The notes beneath the pieces are model-generated. The model was not told the DNA's origin. It made no database searches and saw nothing but the letters and a program-made list of their open reading frames with translations. 64,000 bases of DNA from Rhopalosiphum padi (lineage: Eukaryota > Arthropoda > Insecta > Hemiptera > Aphididae): contig NC_083598.1 of NCBI RefSeq assembly GCF_020882245.1, positions 36,059,858-36,123,857 on the forward strand, in the 5' to 3' direction. Position 1 is the first letter of the stretch, and every line of letters begins with the position of its first letter. The position numbers and the translations under genes were made by a program. Positions 10,133-23,869 of this stretch are shown here, piece after piece.

Positions 10133-12960
10133 GTAATTTTTAAATTGTATATTATTATCGAGCACACTAAAACGGTATAAATGCATAATATGTATACCCT
10201 AGCCTCGATTTATTATGCAAATCGCTCATTGAAGTATCAGAGCTACACTATACCTATACAGTACTTCGTCCGTGTGTATTTGGTGTGACAGGTTAAAATG
10301 GTTGTAGATTTAAAGAAAACGAATATAATGGAAACACTATCGCTGTTGAGATTTATAATGCAAATCAACCATTATAAGTGTTATTGATGCCGTAGATTTG
10401 TTTAATAATTCCAATTCTAAAATTAATTCCTCTCCTACGATTAGGTAAATAAGCTTTATATACAGGTAATAATACAACTCTTCTGTATTTTTGTACTATT
10501 ATACTGTAAGTAGCTGTTCGTCAATTCGTCACACGTACATGAATGTTGATTTGTATAAAACTATATAAGTGAATACTTAATACCTAGGTATATCGAAGTA
10601 TTAAAAGATTTATTTTCTTAAAAAAAAAATTCGAAGAAATAAGCCAAACTCCAATTGTTTGAATATAATTAGATAGGGATATTTTTTTCCTTATTAAATA
10701 TTTAATGAGACGTTTTTTATCTTTCATGAAAAGCAGTCAATACGAATATGAAGTTACGACAATATTGTGAATTAGGCCGACGTTTGACTATTGATTTTCG
10801 CTTTTTCCTCGTGTATCGATTCTAGTTGCATGTATATGTACTATGTGTTCATTATAATATTTGAATATTTCTGCAATACCTGTTTAATATATTTATTATT
10901 TTATGTACAATATAACTAAATACGTATAATATTATGAGTATAATAATTACACTATAATGCATATATAATAAGTGTATTATACGTGTATATAAAACAATAG
11001 TCAATACCAATCAAAATCATGAATATTGAATATGTGAGATTATACATTTATAAATCTGATTGTCAAAAATGTTATTAGTGTTTTGTACTGGCTCGAAATT
11101 TAATAAATTATTAATTGTTTGAAAGAAACAAAATCATCAAAATATGAATGTTATAGTATCAATAGTATACTATAATATTGCCGTGTCCGTGTGGCTATTA
11201 AACGTACCTATCAGAGCTTGAAACGCGTTCGTCCTTATGGTTTATATATAGCCTCTACGCAATGAGAATGTGTTGTACACTTTAATTTTTTTTTACCTAC
11301 TTTTATGGCTAATAATATCTGCATCATTTTCTCCGACAATTTTCCATATTTATTTCGTATAACAATATAATTGGTTGGGATTGTAATTCGTATATGAGAT
11401 TAATAAAAATAATAATCGAATGCCAATATTATTGTTATGCGAATTTGTACACGGGTTTCAAATTCCATCATTTGTATTATACATATTTTAAAAATATGTC
11501 TACGGTTGTTTTTCATTAGTTTGTCTTAATGACGGGTAAAATAATTTAATTATTATTGTTTTAGAAATTAATTTAATCGAGGAATGATTGTTATTTCAAT
11601 AATAATTGTTCTCTCAGACGAAAATGATATCGTGTACCTAACGAATGCCTATATTTATTACTGTGTAATATCAGAATATTCGAATCAACATTATTCGTTA
11701 TAATATAAATACTTAGAAAATACTTCAAACACCCGAAAATGTTATAATTTAAGAATAATAATTCATAGTAATCACGATTTAAAAATATTATTTTAGCTTT
11801 GATAACAATATAATATTATAATTTGTGTCCATGATTGCACGAGACCTAATTTATTATTATCATTAAATTTTCGAACTTTCTAAATTAGATAAGAAGTTTT
11901 TGGCTATACTAAATTTAAATTTCTTTGAAACTTTTATCGTTTTCTTATTATTTACGTTAAAAATGTTTTTTTTTATACATAATCGAATTTAAAACTACAG
12001 AATATTCATCATTCGTATTCATGTTGATTGATATGAAGAAAACGACGAACGCGAGTTCAACGAATTTCCTCGCGCTTTAATTATTTTGTCGTTACCACGG
12101 ACCGTCGAATAAAATGCCATTAAAATAATCGATTAACGCAAGTCTATTTTACATCAAACGTTTTATTATACGTCCCTATTGGGTATAGCCCATTCCCATA
12201 TTATATTATTTTATTATTCGTATGACACATTACACCGGCCTGTGAGTACGAAGTTGCAACGATACACTGTTTTTCGTGAAATAATATTGTACTAGGTGCC
12301 TCTATACCTATACGTAGATCGCATACAGATCACGGTGCAGCACGTTTTTCAAACATCTGATTTTTACCTTTCATTCGGTCGTCGCAGATAATAATAATGT
12401 ATAATATTATATTATATTGTCCAAATTATACGCATATCGGCTAACCTACTGCACTTATAATACAGGGAGATTATAATGCACGAAACGTGTCGTAATAATT
12501 TCCACAATGGACATAGCAGCAAACCAGCAAACCTTATCCGATTTCAGTTATATATTTTGTACTTATTATACTCGCAGGTATATGTGCCACGTCGTTTGAA
12601 TAATGCCATTATAAGGATATGGCACGATTCGATACACTGCGCTGTACATATTATGTGCGTGTGACCCGACATCCGCGTTAATATAAAATCATCATCGGTT
12701 CGTTATACCTGTAATACGTGTATGAGACGATGAATTTATTGAAGATTTGTGTTTTCGAGGGATTTTTGTCGCCCTCCCGGACTCCGATGGCAAGCTGCAC
12801 AATTATCAACGCCCGACTCGCACGCACATTCCCTTGTTAGTTGTTATAATATTATATAAGTAGTATAGTATTCGATAAACATATATGTGGTATGGTAACT
12901 CGTATAATAATAGTATACACGCGAAGAACGATATAACTACCCGTCGGTAGTTATCGGAGG
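10133..12960. other. AT-rich non-coding stretch
   Basis: No convincing coding region. Frames at 12476-12664 and around 12730-12840 are short, not flanked by good splice signals on both sides, and match nothing I know. The palindrome TATAATATTATA occurs at 11809, 12400 and 12845. Confidence 0.55.
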
Positions 12961-12975
12961 ACTGGTGGTGGCAGA

Positions 12976-13005
12976 GGTGGTGGTGGTGGTGGTGGTGGTG
13001 GTGGT
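12976..13005. repeat. (GGT)n microsatellite
   Basis: Ten tandem GGT units; on the minus strand it reads as a His run within a chance frame. Confidence 0.96.
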
Positions 13006-13188
13006 GATGGCGAAGAAACACGATTGACACACACAATAACGGGTTTCCACAAAACGTGTCCCTGCTGAAGTTGTAGGTCGAGTCGTCCGACGTGTGTGTA
13101 TATTATTATAATGCGTACACGGTAATATATTATGCGATCGTTATTGCCTTACGCACCGTCGTATCCGACAGAAACGTTTAAATTGATT

Positions 13189-13326
13189 AAAAAAAAAAAA
13201 AAAAACAGAAAGAAACGAAAAGGAGAGAAATAAAAAAAAAATTAAAAATCAAACAGGATTTATGGCTAAATCTCTTTCTAATCTATTAAAATAAGTTACG
13301 CTCTTGTTTTGTTTTTTTTTTTTTTT
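13189..13326. repeat. A17 tract and T15 tract about 106 bp apart
   Basis: A17 at 13189-13205 and T15 at 13312-13326, with further A-rich sequence between. No retrocopy or element body is visible beside either tract. Confidence 0.6.
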
Positions 13327-13659
13327 ATCATTATTATTATTATTTTTGTCTTTTATATCTTTCTCTCGTTCGTTTGCGCTCATATCTGTTATTCGTTTAT
13401 ATACACATTTATACATAAAATAATATAATATATAATATTATAACGCGCACGCCGGGTCATATAATTGAAACGCATTTGTGCGCGCCGGCCCACGCTCAGC
13501 GGGGACACCCAAAGGGTATATAATAATATAGTAAGCGCTCTGCACAAAACGACTATCGTCGTATAAAATAATATTAATTCAGCCATACGCGTATTATGTA
13601 TACGTATTACAGTCGTAAATATCGAGAAACATACGAAATGCAACGATAATTTTATTTCA

Positions 13660-13666
<7 letters not shown>

Positions 13667-13690
<24 letters not shown>
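13667..13690. repeat. (TTA)n microsatellite
   Basis: About eight tandem TTA units. Confidence 0.95.
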
Positions 13691-13699
13691 GATATTAAT

Positions 13700-16100
13700 T
13701 TGTACAGCGCGTCGCTCTAATCCGGTCCTGTGTGCCCGTGAATAATGACCGTCCGTCTCCCGCGGACAGACACCTTTCGGCCGTCGTCGTCGCCTCCACT
13801 ACACTATTCTATACACTTACAATAGTCACGCATGCGTTTATACAAATATAACAAAAAATATATTGTATTATATGATAAAAATGTATATAATATTATCGAA
13901 TACACGGGAGTTTGCCCACTATAACTCGCACAATAATAATGACGACGATGATAATAATTACACTATCATTGTTTTACCACTTGTTGTATTCGACCATTTT
14001 TATTTTTTCTTTCCACTCGACTTCTCCCACGCCACGTCGGGTACGATATTTTCACACAGACCGTGTACAAACGCCATTTTATTTACGCATGTGCCCGCGA
14101 GCCGAACAAATATTTCACTTGTTGTTGTATAATATAATGGCTCGTTCGGAACGATGTTTGCGCCGATAAATCGAACGCATACCTATAATATACATAATGT
14201 AGTAGGTACATATACTAATGTACTACGTCTATTCGGATGACAGCCGTGGCGTATACGTACCAATTAAATGCCGGCTATTGTACCACGGCGAATTTTTGAC
14301 ACTTTGTAGGAAACCAAATAATGTACATAGGTATATGTATAATATAATATGTGATATGAATAATGTCACTGCAGCGCGTGTTCCAAATAATATATACACG
14401 TTTAATGGTTTAATGGGAGACGACGTTACGACGTCGATACGTATTTTAGTCGGTGAAAAAAAAGAACTGTATAAACAGAACAATATTATTATACGACGAG
14501 TCGTCTATAACGTCATCACACTGGAACAAGATCAACTTACTGTCCACCCCACTGCTGCGGTTTGTTTGTATATATAGGTTAACCTGTATACGATATATAG
14601 GCGATGGGCCACCGATGTCGTCGTCGATATGCGCTGCTTTTGTACAGACACGCCATCAAATTATATACGCGACCGTATTACCCTAAATGTGTAATAATAT
14701 ATTAATATATAAATGCACTCGTCGGCGTTGTCCCGAGTCGCCGTCGTCAGTCGTCCACACATATCTAAACCGCATCACTGCGACAGTCATTTGCAGTATA
14801 ATATTATAATATTATTATCGTGGGCGTTTCGGTATGTATTATTTTTTCCCTCCGAACACCGTCTTTCATCGTATATGCTTATACGCCTATGTATATACGA
14901 ATATATATATATATATATATATATAGTGGTCCTCTTCGCGGCCGTGCCTATATATCTGTATATAGGAACTAGCGCATATTATATTATATACCTATATGTG
15001 CGTGCATAGTCTCTTCACATGACCCTCCCCTGACAATCCCACGCGGCCGCCTGTTATAGTATTATTATTATTTTTACTATCACAATGGGCAATCAATCTC
15101 TTTTTCCGTGTACACCCCTCCCCTGCGCCGTCGTCCAACCGTTCTGTTGCTCTTTCCGCCGGTCGAAAATGAAATAAAACTCCGCCGGGGCCAAGTTCAT
15201 TAACACCGCGGGCGCGCGCTCGCGACTGACTAAATGCAACGCGTATATTTATAATACCTATATATACATACATTATACATATAATAAATATATACTCTCT
15301 CCCTCCCGCTCATACTTACCTATTTGTACAATATAATATTTATTCCGTCAAACGAACTCGCGACCGTATCAAAACCGCACACGGCGGTGGCGTGTGACAT
15401 CGTTCAACCTAATGAACCATCGCGAGACGGCGAGAGCGAGAGAGAACGCAATATTGTTATTATTATTGTAATAATACAAACCTATACAAACGTTATATAC
15501 GATATTATATATTTATATACTTTGCATTCGTCGGCGCGCCGATGATAAATCATACGCATAATAAAGGTAAAGACCTTTTGCCGCCGTCGCCGATTAGCGT
15601 TCGACTTGTTACCGCAACTATGTTGTACGATGTGCAGTGTATTTAGGTCGTTTGTACGTATATATATGTACGACTCCAAATCCAAACACGGACGCGCGCG
15701 CCATCATATACTTTATCATTTTCGATTCGATCTACCGCCACCCGAAAACGAGTATTTTCAGTTATCCACATAGATATATTGTTTAGCCGCGAAAAGAAAC
15801 TGGTGGAAAATACAATATATATTATTATGTAGTGTACTATGCGCGTGTGTTAAACTGTGGCACGACGACGCGGAAAAATCTTAAGTCCCGAATACCCACA
15901 TTTTGGAATTTGTTATTACTTATTATCGTTTCGACACGACTATTACTACTTCAGCGGTTTTATTTTCTCGGAATTATGCACTCGGAGATTTTGCGGACAC
16001 GAGTGATATATGTATATTGTATACATATTGTAATTTACGTTGTAACCGTCTTTTATTCTTTTTTTTATGCACATAATTCAAGGGAAAATGTCAAATCAGG
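13700..16100. other. mixed AT-rich DNA and small GC islands, no supported gene
   Basis: GC-richer patches lie at 13710-13800, 14020-14170, 14710-14780, 15020-15240 and 15350-15460. The longest ATG frame (14218-14577, 119 codons, plus) is not low-complexity, but it has no recognisable domain, no splice context and an 84-codon frame opposite. An (AT)n tract lies at 14901-14924. None of these is supported as a gene. Confidence 0.45.
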
Positions 16101-19100
16101 TTATTAAAAGAATAATAATGAAATTTCGTCGTATATTTTCTTTGCATATTTATTTTGATTCTTTTAAAGCTGTTGGAAAGTATCCAAGACTTAGGTATTA
16201 AAGTTTTTAATTTACAGCGTACGTACATAGCATAAAACGGTGAGATTGTCTGCCTAGCGTTTTCTTGTATGTATACATTTTTTTAATTGATATTTGTACT
16301 GTTCTGATCAATCTATAAATGTACGTTAAATTGTATGGTAAATTAGTTTTAGTACAATAATATTTTAAAGATAGTTTAAAAAACACAATTTCATTATTAC
16401 ATAAAAAAATATATGGAACATTGAAAGTTAAAACTCTAAGCTTAATAAAATTATTCAATAATAATACTAATGTAACTGTGTAAAATTATATAATATAAAA
16501 TGATGTACTTAAATCCATGATTTATCATAGTTGAATATAACAAATATATATGTAATAATTAATAGCGCAACTGGTGAAAATCGCAAGGTGCAACATATTA
16601 AAGGTTCTGTGCATTTCTCAAAAATGAATAACATGTTAAGCTTGAAATATTCATCCGAAGAAAGAGTAAAATGTTACGTTATGATTTTATATACTAAGAA
16701 TTAATTAAATATAATAAAATATAAAGCCACTGCTGCAATACGAGATGTGCTCAACACAATATACCGTCGTCGCCCTTGTACGATAAATAATCACCTGGCC
16801 TGTAGTTGAAGAGGCTGCACATTTAACGCCAAAATGAATCCAAAGTCCCCGAGTGCCATTTAATTTTAAGAAACCGGAGTTTCATACAGCCTCCCGGGTA
16901 TACGCACACACAGCGTAACATTTCAATTGAAACTTTACCTTATATATATTTCGATGGATCTATAGTTGTGACGTCAAGGAATAACGGTATGGTACGAGTG
17001 AGTGCGGGAGAGGAGAGAATTTGAAAGAACGCAGATGTCGGTACATCACGATTTACGGGTGGACGGCTGGTTTAGGGGGTGTGCAGGAGAGGGTGTATCT
17101 TTGGACCCCAATTAGATGGAATAAAGGGGAAAAAGAAAAAGATGAAGACCGCAATCGTGCACGGTTCTTATATTATATAATATACGCACTGTATACTACT
17201 CTATACATATATAATTTTTTCCTCCAAAAGAATTTCTGGTTATGTTCAAACTTCCAGTACGATGAGTCATAAAATATGATTTACAGCGGTCGAAGTTTAT
17301 TTATTATTAATATACAATATATATAGATAGATAGATAATAGATATAATATTATATCGTTCGATTTGTTCTTCAATCGCCATCAATTTAGCCACAAATGCG
17401 GTATTATTGCAATTATAAATATCATAAAAATTATAGAATATCATACATTTTATTTAATAAAAATATAACTTATTGCGTATTATAGTTGTAAATATATATC
17501 ATTATATATATATATGTCCAATATGGCAATATGAATGTTATGATATTTTCTAGATGGACGAATAAATTCGATGAATCATTAATATTTCATTTGAAACTTA
17601 ATACATATAATATCAGTATTCTAAGCAGTATTCCAACAACCTGTTAACCGGGACAATATTGTGCTCTAATAATTCACATATACGATATACTGTACATCAC
17701 TGTGGACTTGTCCAACATGTAAATCGTAATATAATAATTAATGAAATTGTTTCAGTATGACAGTATCATAATATGCGATAGCTGCAAGTTCTGCATCCGG
17801 GCTGATTCAACCTGGTTCTAGATGAAATCTAGTGAATGTGTAGGTACTTAAACATACTTCATTTATCGGATAAACACGGTCTCACAAACTGTGTACACAA
17901 ATATAACTATTTTTCACCTACATTTTGAAATTCACAGAGGTTTCTATATATTTTATAAAATAAAATAAAAAAATATATACATATTTTTAGTATATTAATA
18001 ATAATGAGCATATGGTACTTTATTAGTTTTCAAATTAAAATGATGTAAACATGTGTACTGCTTGAATTTTACAATATTCGTGCTTACATTTCTTGATTAT
18101 TTGATTTTTAATTTAATTATTAATTATTAATTGTGTTGTATACATTTCAAATACTTTTTTAATATAAACATTAAAAACAACAAGTCAATTTTAAAAACCA
18201 AAAGCGGTTACATTTTTTTTAAAAGAAAAAACAGGTAATTTAATTGTTAGTCGTAAAATGAAATAGACTTGTTTTTTTAATTTAACAGATAAGGGTGAAC
18301 CACAGTGGCATCATTTGCGGGTTGTAAGGATGTGCATTTGCATAAATTATTGCATCCCACACAGATTCTCATTAGTCATTACATTTTACAGGTTTGCTGT
18401 TCATAATGATATTCACTATTCAACACAAATAATAACATTATGATAGACGAGAGTTTGAAGTATTCTTTTAAATGATAAAAGTGATCGTCTTTATAATTTT
18501 AACCCTACTAAGCTATATGTATATTGAAAAATGCGAGTACTGTAATATTGACTATCTTAAATTATATTTCGTCATTTAGTTTTCCTTTTTAATTGAAAAA
18601 GTGAATAATCTTTATGCATTATACATTTATTATGTAAATTTATTACGGGTACATACTTGTTTTCATTTCTATTAAAGTAAATATGGGTATGAGGTTGGTA
18701 TCTCCTAAATTCGTGGAAAATCCAAAATTTGATAGGCCCATTTAACAACGCCACTTTATTGTTAGTGTATTGCAGTGTATAGCCACATAAGTAAGCTCCG
18801 AATACAACGCGCACGGTCTTGTTAACATAATAATAACAATAACAATAATAATAATAATAGAAAAATACCTATATAATAATATAATACCTGTACCTACTAT
18901 ACACACTGCAGAGGTACGATTAAAATCGTGTGCGACGAATATCAACTCCTCCGTAGGGCTCGTGTTCCACGAGGTGATGTAGGCGCACATTTTTCATTAT
19001 ATTATCATCATTATCGTCGTCGTCGCTGTACCGCACATAAAAGATAATAATATATATATGTGATAAAATGTTATGTTATCGTGTATATTTTAGTAGTACT

Positions 19101-19200
19101 AAGTTCTATAGTGTGATGATATATGTATGTATTATATTGTACAATATTATTATCGTTCAATATTTATATTCTTTCCGAGTGTGTATGTGTGGAGGACAAA
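16100..19200. other. AT-rich stretch with one lower-AT block
   Basis: The block at about 16740-17130 has fewer simple repeats than its flanks but no open frame that looks coding. The rest is AT-rich filler with an (ATAA/ATAC)-type tract near 18835. Confidence 0.5.
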
Positions 19201-19613
19201 GAAGTTAGACTCCCATTGACCTAGGTTGGCCCCTATTGATTTTTGTGTTCATACAATCGGACAGACGTCAGTTCGTTTCACGCCTCGAACCCTCTCGTAC
19301 CTCTTTTCCTCCACTCGCTCGTCATCGTCGCACCCCCGCTATTGGGTTCCCCGCGAACTTCCACCAGTCCAACCGGTTTCTGATAGTGTATATTATTATA
19401 TGAGTTTGAGTGTGTGTTGTATGTGCGTGTGTGTGTGTACATCAAAGTATATTTATATATATTAATAATATATTATACATTATAGTATACCTGACCATGT
19501 GCCAGTGTATGTTTTCGGACAAGACTTTTATCGGAATCGTTTAAATTTTAACACGGCCTATTAATTCGACGATAGGGCAATGTAATTTTAGATATATAAA
19601 AAGGACGAGCTTG

Positions 19614-19650
19614 CAGAGAGAGAGAGAGAGAGAGAGAGTGAGAGAGAGAA
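19614..19650. repeat. (AG)n microsatellite
   Basis: AG dinucleotides with one TG interruption. Confidence 0.95.
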
Positions 19651-19759
19651 TGAGTGAAACGGTATTTCGATGGTCACCGCGACACCCCGAGATATAATAC
19701 ACCTCTATACATACATTCTGTAAATATATATATATATTCATAAGACTGGTGTGCATATG

Positions 19760-19779
19760 ACGTGTGTGTGTGTGTGTGT
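19760..19779. repeat. (GT)n microsatellite
   Basis: Ten GT units followed by a degenerate extension. Confidence 0.93.
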
Positions 19780-21380
19780 TTGTGTACGCGCGTGCGAGAA
19801 GGAAACACTCAGCGGAGACCTGAGAAGTATTTTTTTTTAATTGGAACCCGGTCGGTTATTTATCGTTGTTATAATACTTTTCATTCGTTCCGTCCGACTT
19901 CTGTAAATACAACGCTTATTATAATATACATAAACAGTCGAAAACTCGAATCACCTCGTCGCGCGTAGTCACATTGGCCGATCGTTGGTCGATGTCTGTA
20001 CCACCAGCCCGTCGAACGTTTACAATAATAATATATTACCTATGTTGTAAATTATTAATTATTATTATTTTTTCGCATATCTCATAACATATAATATTAA
20101 AATCACATTGTTCGTAGTATATATATATATATATATTGTATACTATATAGCTTGTATAGCTTGTGTTGTATAAAAAAAAACCTCTTGTGTATAGAACTTA
20201 ACGGCATTGTATAAGGTGCATTTTTCTCTCTCATCGCCATTCATTATAATTATAAAAATTAAATGTAAATATACATACTGCACATATTAAATAACATTAT
20301 AATAGTACCTGTGTGCTGCACTGGCTGACTTGGCTGTGTATAGTGTATTCGCACGGCCTCTATATTATATATTATATAGGTACGCTCCTTTTAACTCTGC
20401 TCGTAAATTAATCGTGAAATAATATTATTTTTTATTATTATTTTTAGACACACATACATATATATATATATATTTATATATATTATATATGTATAGCAGA
20501 AAAAGAAAAAAATTGCCCGCAGACATATTCGCGCGCGCGTTCGGTCGATCGCCTCTCCATACGATTAATGCTCGATAACGCCGTCACGCCGACGGTCGTC
20601 CTTTGCCCACTCACAGGAGAGACATTTAGTGTATTTTTTCTAAACGCGATTCGAATTTGATTTTTATTCGACCACGGCGTGGACGACGATTATTATAATA
20701 ATAATAACAATCATATCGAGCACAACGGGTTTTTAATTGGGCTCGTGTTGTGTAGACGCAGTGTGTGCAGTATAATATACTATCGATTTTTTTTACCACG
20801 TGTAGGTATTTTATATATTATAATATTATATTATCATTAGTATGTCATTGCGGTGTTACTAAATCATGTACAACGGTCATCCACGGATAACTGATTTCTA
20901 AAATTAATACGTAGGTATATATAAAAATTATTTTAGATACATATTATTTTGTATTATCACGTTTTCGTCCAATGTTACAGTTATTCCTGTTCAATGTGTA
21001 CCGAGTTGACGGCCAAAAATCATATTATGGAAAGTTACAAATTATTGTAATATCCGTTTCGGTGTATTATTAAAAGAGAGATTTTTAGTTTAATAGTTTT
21101 GATTTTATTGAAATTCAAACGTGTCTTCCTTTTTTATCCGACAGACTACTAAAAATCTAGAGGTTATAAGGTTAGGTATAATAAACAATAATTTTGATTG
21201 AAACAAATAGATAAAAAAAATTCAAAATATGATAATAAATAATAGTACTTTCTGGTTATTTTAAATTTTTTACAATTGTATTTGCTTTAAAAGTAAAATG
21301 TATTCCAATTTAGAACATTCAATCTCAATCAAACATTTTTGATTCCTAAGAACTATTATATTATTTAAACCATTATGTAG

Positions 21381-22044
21381 AGAGCAAATAGACTTTTATG
21401 CATTGAAAATCATTAAATATGCATTTAAAAATATGGTCTTATAAGATGCATATATACATCAAAAAATTAAAAATATGCAGCAGAATGCTCTAGAAATAAA
21501 AATTATACGCCCATATTATACTAAAACGCATTACATTTTTTCTTTAAATATTTTATTAATATATAATATTATTATTTATTAAAGTAGTACATTAGTTAAA
21601 TATATGCGTGAAAAAAACATTACACGCTAAAAAATTACATTTTTTCTATAAATATTTAATTTATTTTAATTATTTTACTTTATTTAAGTTTCTATATACT
21701 TTATAATTTCTATGTATATGTATATACTTTATATGTATAATAAGCAATATTATAGCCAATATAAATATAATCTAATCAATACCCAATATTAAGATGAAAA
21801 TTATTCTTATCGTATTTATAAAAAATTCAAAGTTTAATATAATTGTTGACCTTGGTACTTGAAAAATATTTTCCAAGGTAGGTACTCGATTTTCGATAAT
21901 CCATCAAAATATGCACTAAAAACCTGAGTATCTATATATACGTATTTGATCACAAACGTTGTGAATAATGTTTTGTGTACTTCCTAAGCATAATAGGATA
22001 AAATTAACCAGAAAAATTATGCAATGCATAAAAGTTCTTGCTCT
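21381..22044. mobile_element. terminal-inverted-repeat element, family unknown (MITE-like)
   Basis: The left end (AGAGCAAATAGACTTTTATGCATTG) and the reverse complement of the right end (AGAGCAAGAACTTTTATGCATTG) match over about 24 bp with a two-base gap; weaker similarity continues outward toward 21365 and 22062. The 664-bp interior is AT-rich with no coding remnant I can recognise, which fits a non-autonomous element. No clean target-site duplication was found, so the exact boundaries and superfamily are open. Confidence 0.5.
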
Positions 22045-22061
22045 ATAGATAAGTTTAATCG

Positions 22062-23535
22062 ATACCGAAATACTGTATTATTTTATGTACTTTATTAAAA
22101 TTATCTTTTGCTGCAGGTTAAGTTGAAGTATTCTAAAAAAAAAATCCACGTATATCTTGATCACATCTTGACATCATTCCACAAATTTATAATACACTAG
22201 TATACTATATAATATAAGTAGTCTCCCGTACAACGTCCTCTATATTCTATACGTGTATAAAAGGAAGAATAGAGAATTTCGATAGAAAATCATCATTTAC
22301 TGCATGCAGTGATTTTTGGCCATACATATTTGTTCTCTTGTCATCGCGATACATTCGTTGTTATCCGAAAAAAATATTAATTCATCATTGTTTATCTCAG
22401 ATGCAGATGATGTGCATCTGTGATAGGCTACGATACGGTTTTTGGCACGTTTTTGGCACGCGTCCACGTCGTCGTATACACTCACGTTGTAATAATAATA
22501 TATGCTAAAATATTTCATGTATGATATCACATTATTATTATTATTATTATTCTACCATCGCGTGGAATTCATACGTGTGCGTGGTATAAACAATGCTCGT
22601 TTATCTATATACCGCAATTGCGGGTGAAGACTATTATTAATACGATACCCTTGTTAGATTCATCCTTTTGGAACCACACAATATAAATCCATAGTCCATA
22701 CCCAGAATACGATGCAGACTTCAAAATTAATTCGATATCAATAATTAAAATTATGTCTATGATTTTTCAAAACTAATTTTTTCTACTGTTGATTATTTTG
22801 GTCGTCGATTATGATTATAAAAGTCAATAAGTCGTCCTAAGCTTTTACAACTAAATGTTTGTTTTTAAGTTTATTTACCAATTATTTAACATTTGTCATT
22901 ATAAATCATGATGTAACGACAATAAATAAAACTACCATTCATTAAATGAACTGCAATACAAAGCATTCGGATATTACAATTTATAACCAGTTGACTATTA
23001 AATTTATCTATTAGTAAAGTAGTTACACATAAAGTCTAAACCCGCCATGTCTTATTGTTGTACCACCACTTCTGTACACTTCTGTTGTGTATTAACATAA
23101 TAATTTTTACCAATTAATATTATAATAAAATAAACTTCAAAAGAATTGTTTAATACAAAAGTAAAAAGTTCTTTGTTTCAGTTATTTTTCAAAAGTTTAT
23201 TTACCTAGGCATATAACAGTTTTAAAAATTATCAATTCATTTTCGCTAAATTATCTTAATTCTCTCGTAATATACATTATAAATATTATAAATATATGTC
23301 CAAAATGGTAAGGCTTTTGTGCTTTTGAATTTTGACGATGTTTACCTTTTTTTTACAGAAATTCATTAAGCAGATTTTTTTGATAATGTGTACACGTACG
23401 CATCTATATAAAAACCCAAACGAATAGTTTGAGAACTATTTAATATTAAAATATAATATATACTAAGGATAATAGTAGTTCTTAAAAAATGGTTTTACAA
23501 ACATTTAAAATAGATGTAAAATTAATTTAGTATTT
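22062..23535. other. AT-rich non-coding stretch
   Basis: No supported gene. A (TTA)n tract lies at 22532-22551, and an 11-bp direct duplication (TTTTTGGCACG) near 22438-22460. Confidence 0.55.
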
Positions 23536-23539
23536 ATTA

Positions 23540-23835
23540 TTCTTTGATCTATTTTATCCTTCGACCATAAAGTTGAGTAACTCAAAAACTAACCGCTCAA
23601 ATTTCTATTTAAATACATTAACGTTTTCAAAAAGGCATCTGATTAACAATTTAAAGAAAAATGAGTGGTCCTTATTTGAAAAAAATAAATTGATATAGCC
23701 ACAGGACACTCATTATAAATATTGTATAGATAAAAATATGAAATTGTGGTCCTTAAGTATTTTTAAAAATTCCAAAAATTAGACTGATTAAATTCATAAT
23801 TTAAGGAAAAGATGTAGTTGAACTTACTGTTACAA
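23540..23835 (+). repeat. dispersed repeat, copy B
   Basis: Direct-orientation homologue of 6353-6655. This copy looks better preserved and carries an extra upstream block (TTATCCTTCGACCATAAAG, then a stretch on to CTCAAATTTC) that is not clear in copy A. No terminal repeats or coding region. Its orientation relative to any transposition machinery is unknown. Confidence 0.55.
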
Positions 23836-23869
23836 TGTTATGCTGTATACATAATATTATGTAAGTACA

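Larger units (their letters stand above)
19200..21370. other. GC-richer patches among microsatellites
   Basis: A pyrimidine-rich, GC-richer patch at about 19210-19390 contains an initiator-like TCAGTT (near 19269) but no exon could be built after it. Another CpG-containing patch is at 20510-20760. Between them are (AG)n, (GT)n and (AT)n tracts. Confidence 0.4.

Noticed and set aside
12806..13036. Minus-strand frame with a poly-His run
   Set aside because: The run is the (GGT)n repeat at 12976-13005; nothing else in the frame looks coding.
13189..13326. A17 and T15 tracts as possible poly-A tails of two retrocopies in opposite orientation
   Set aside because: No gene-like or retroelement body lies on the expected side of either tract.
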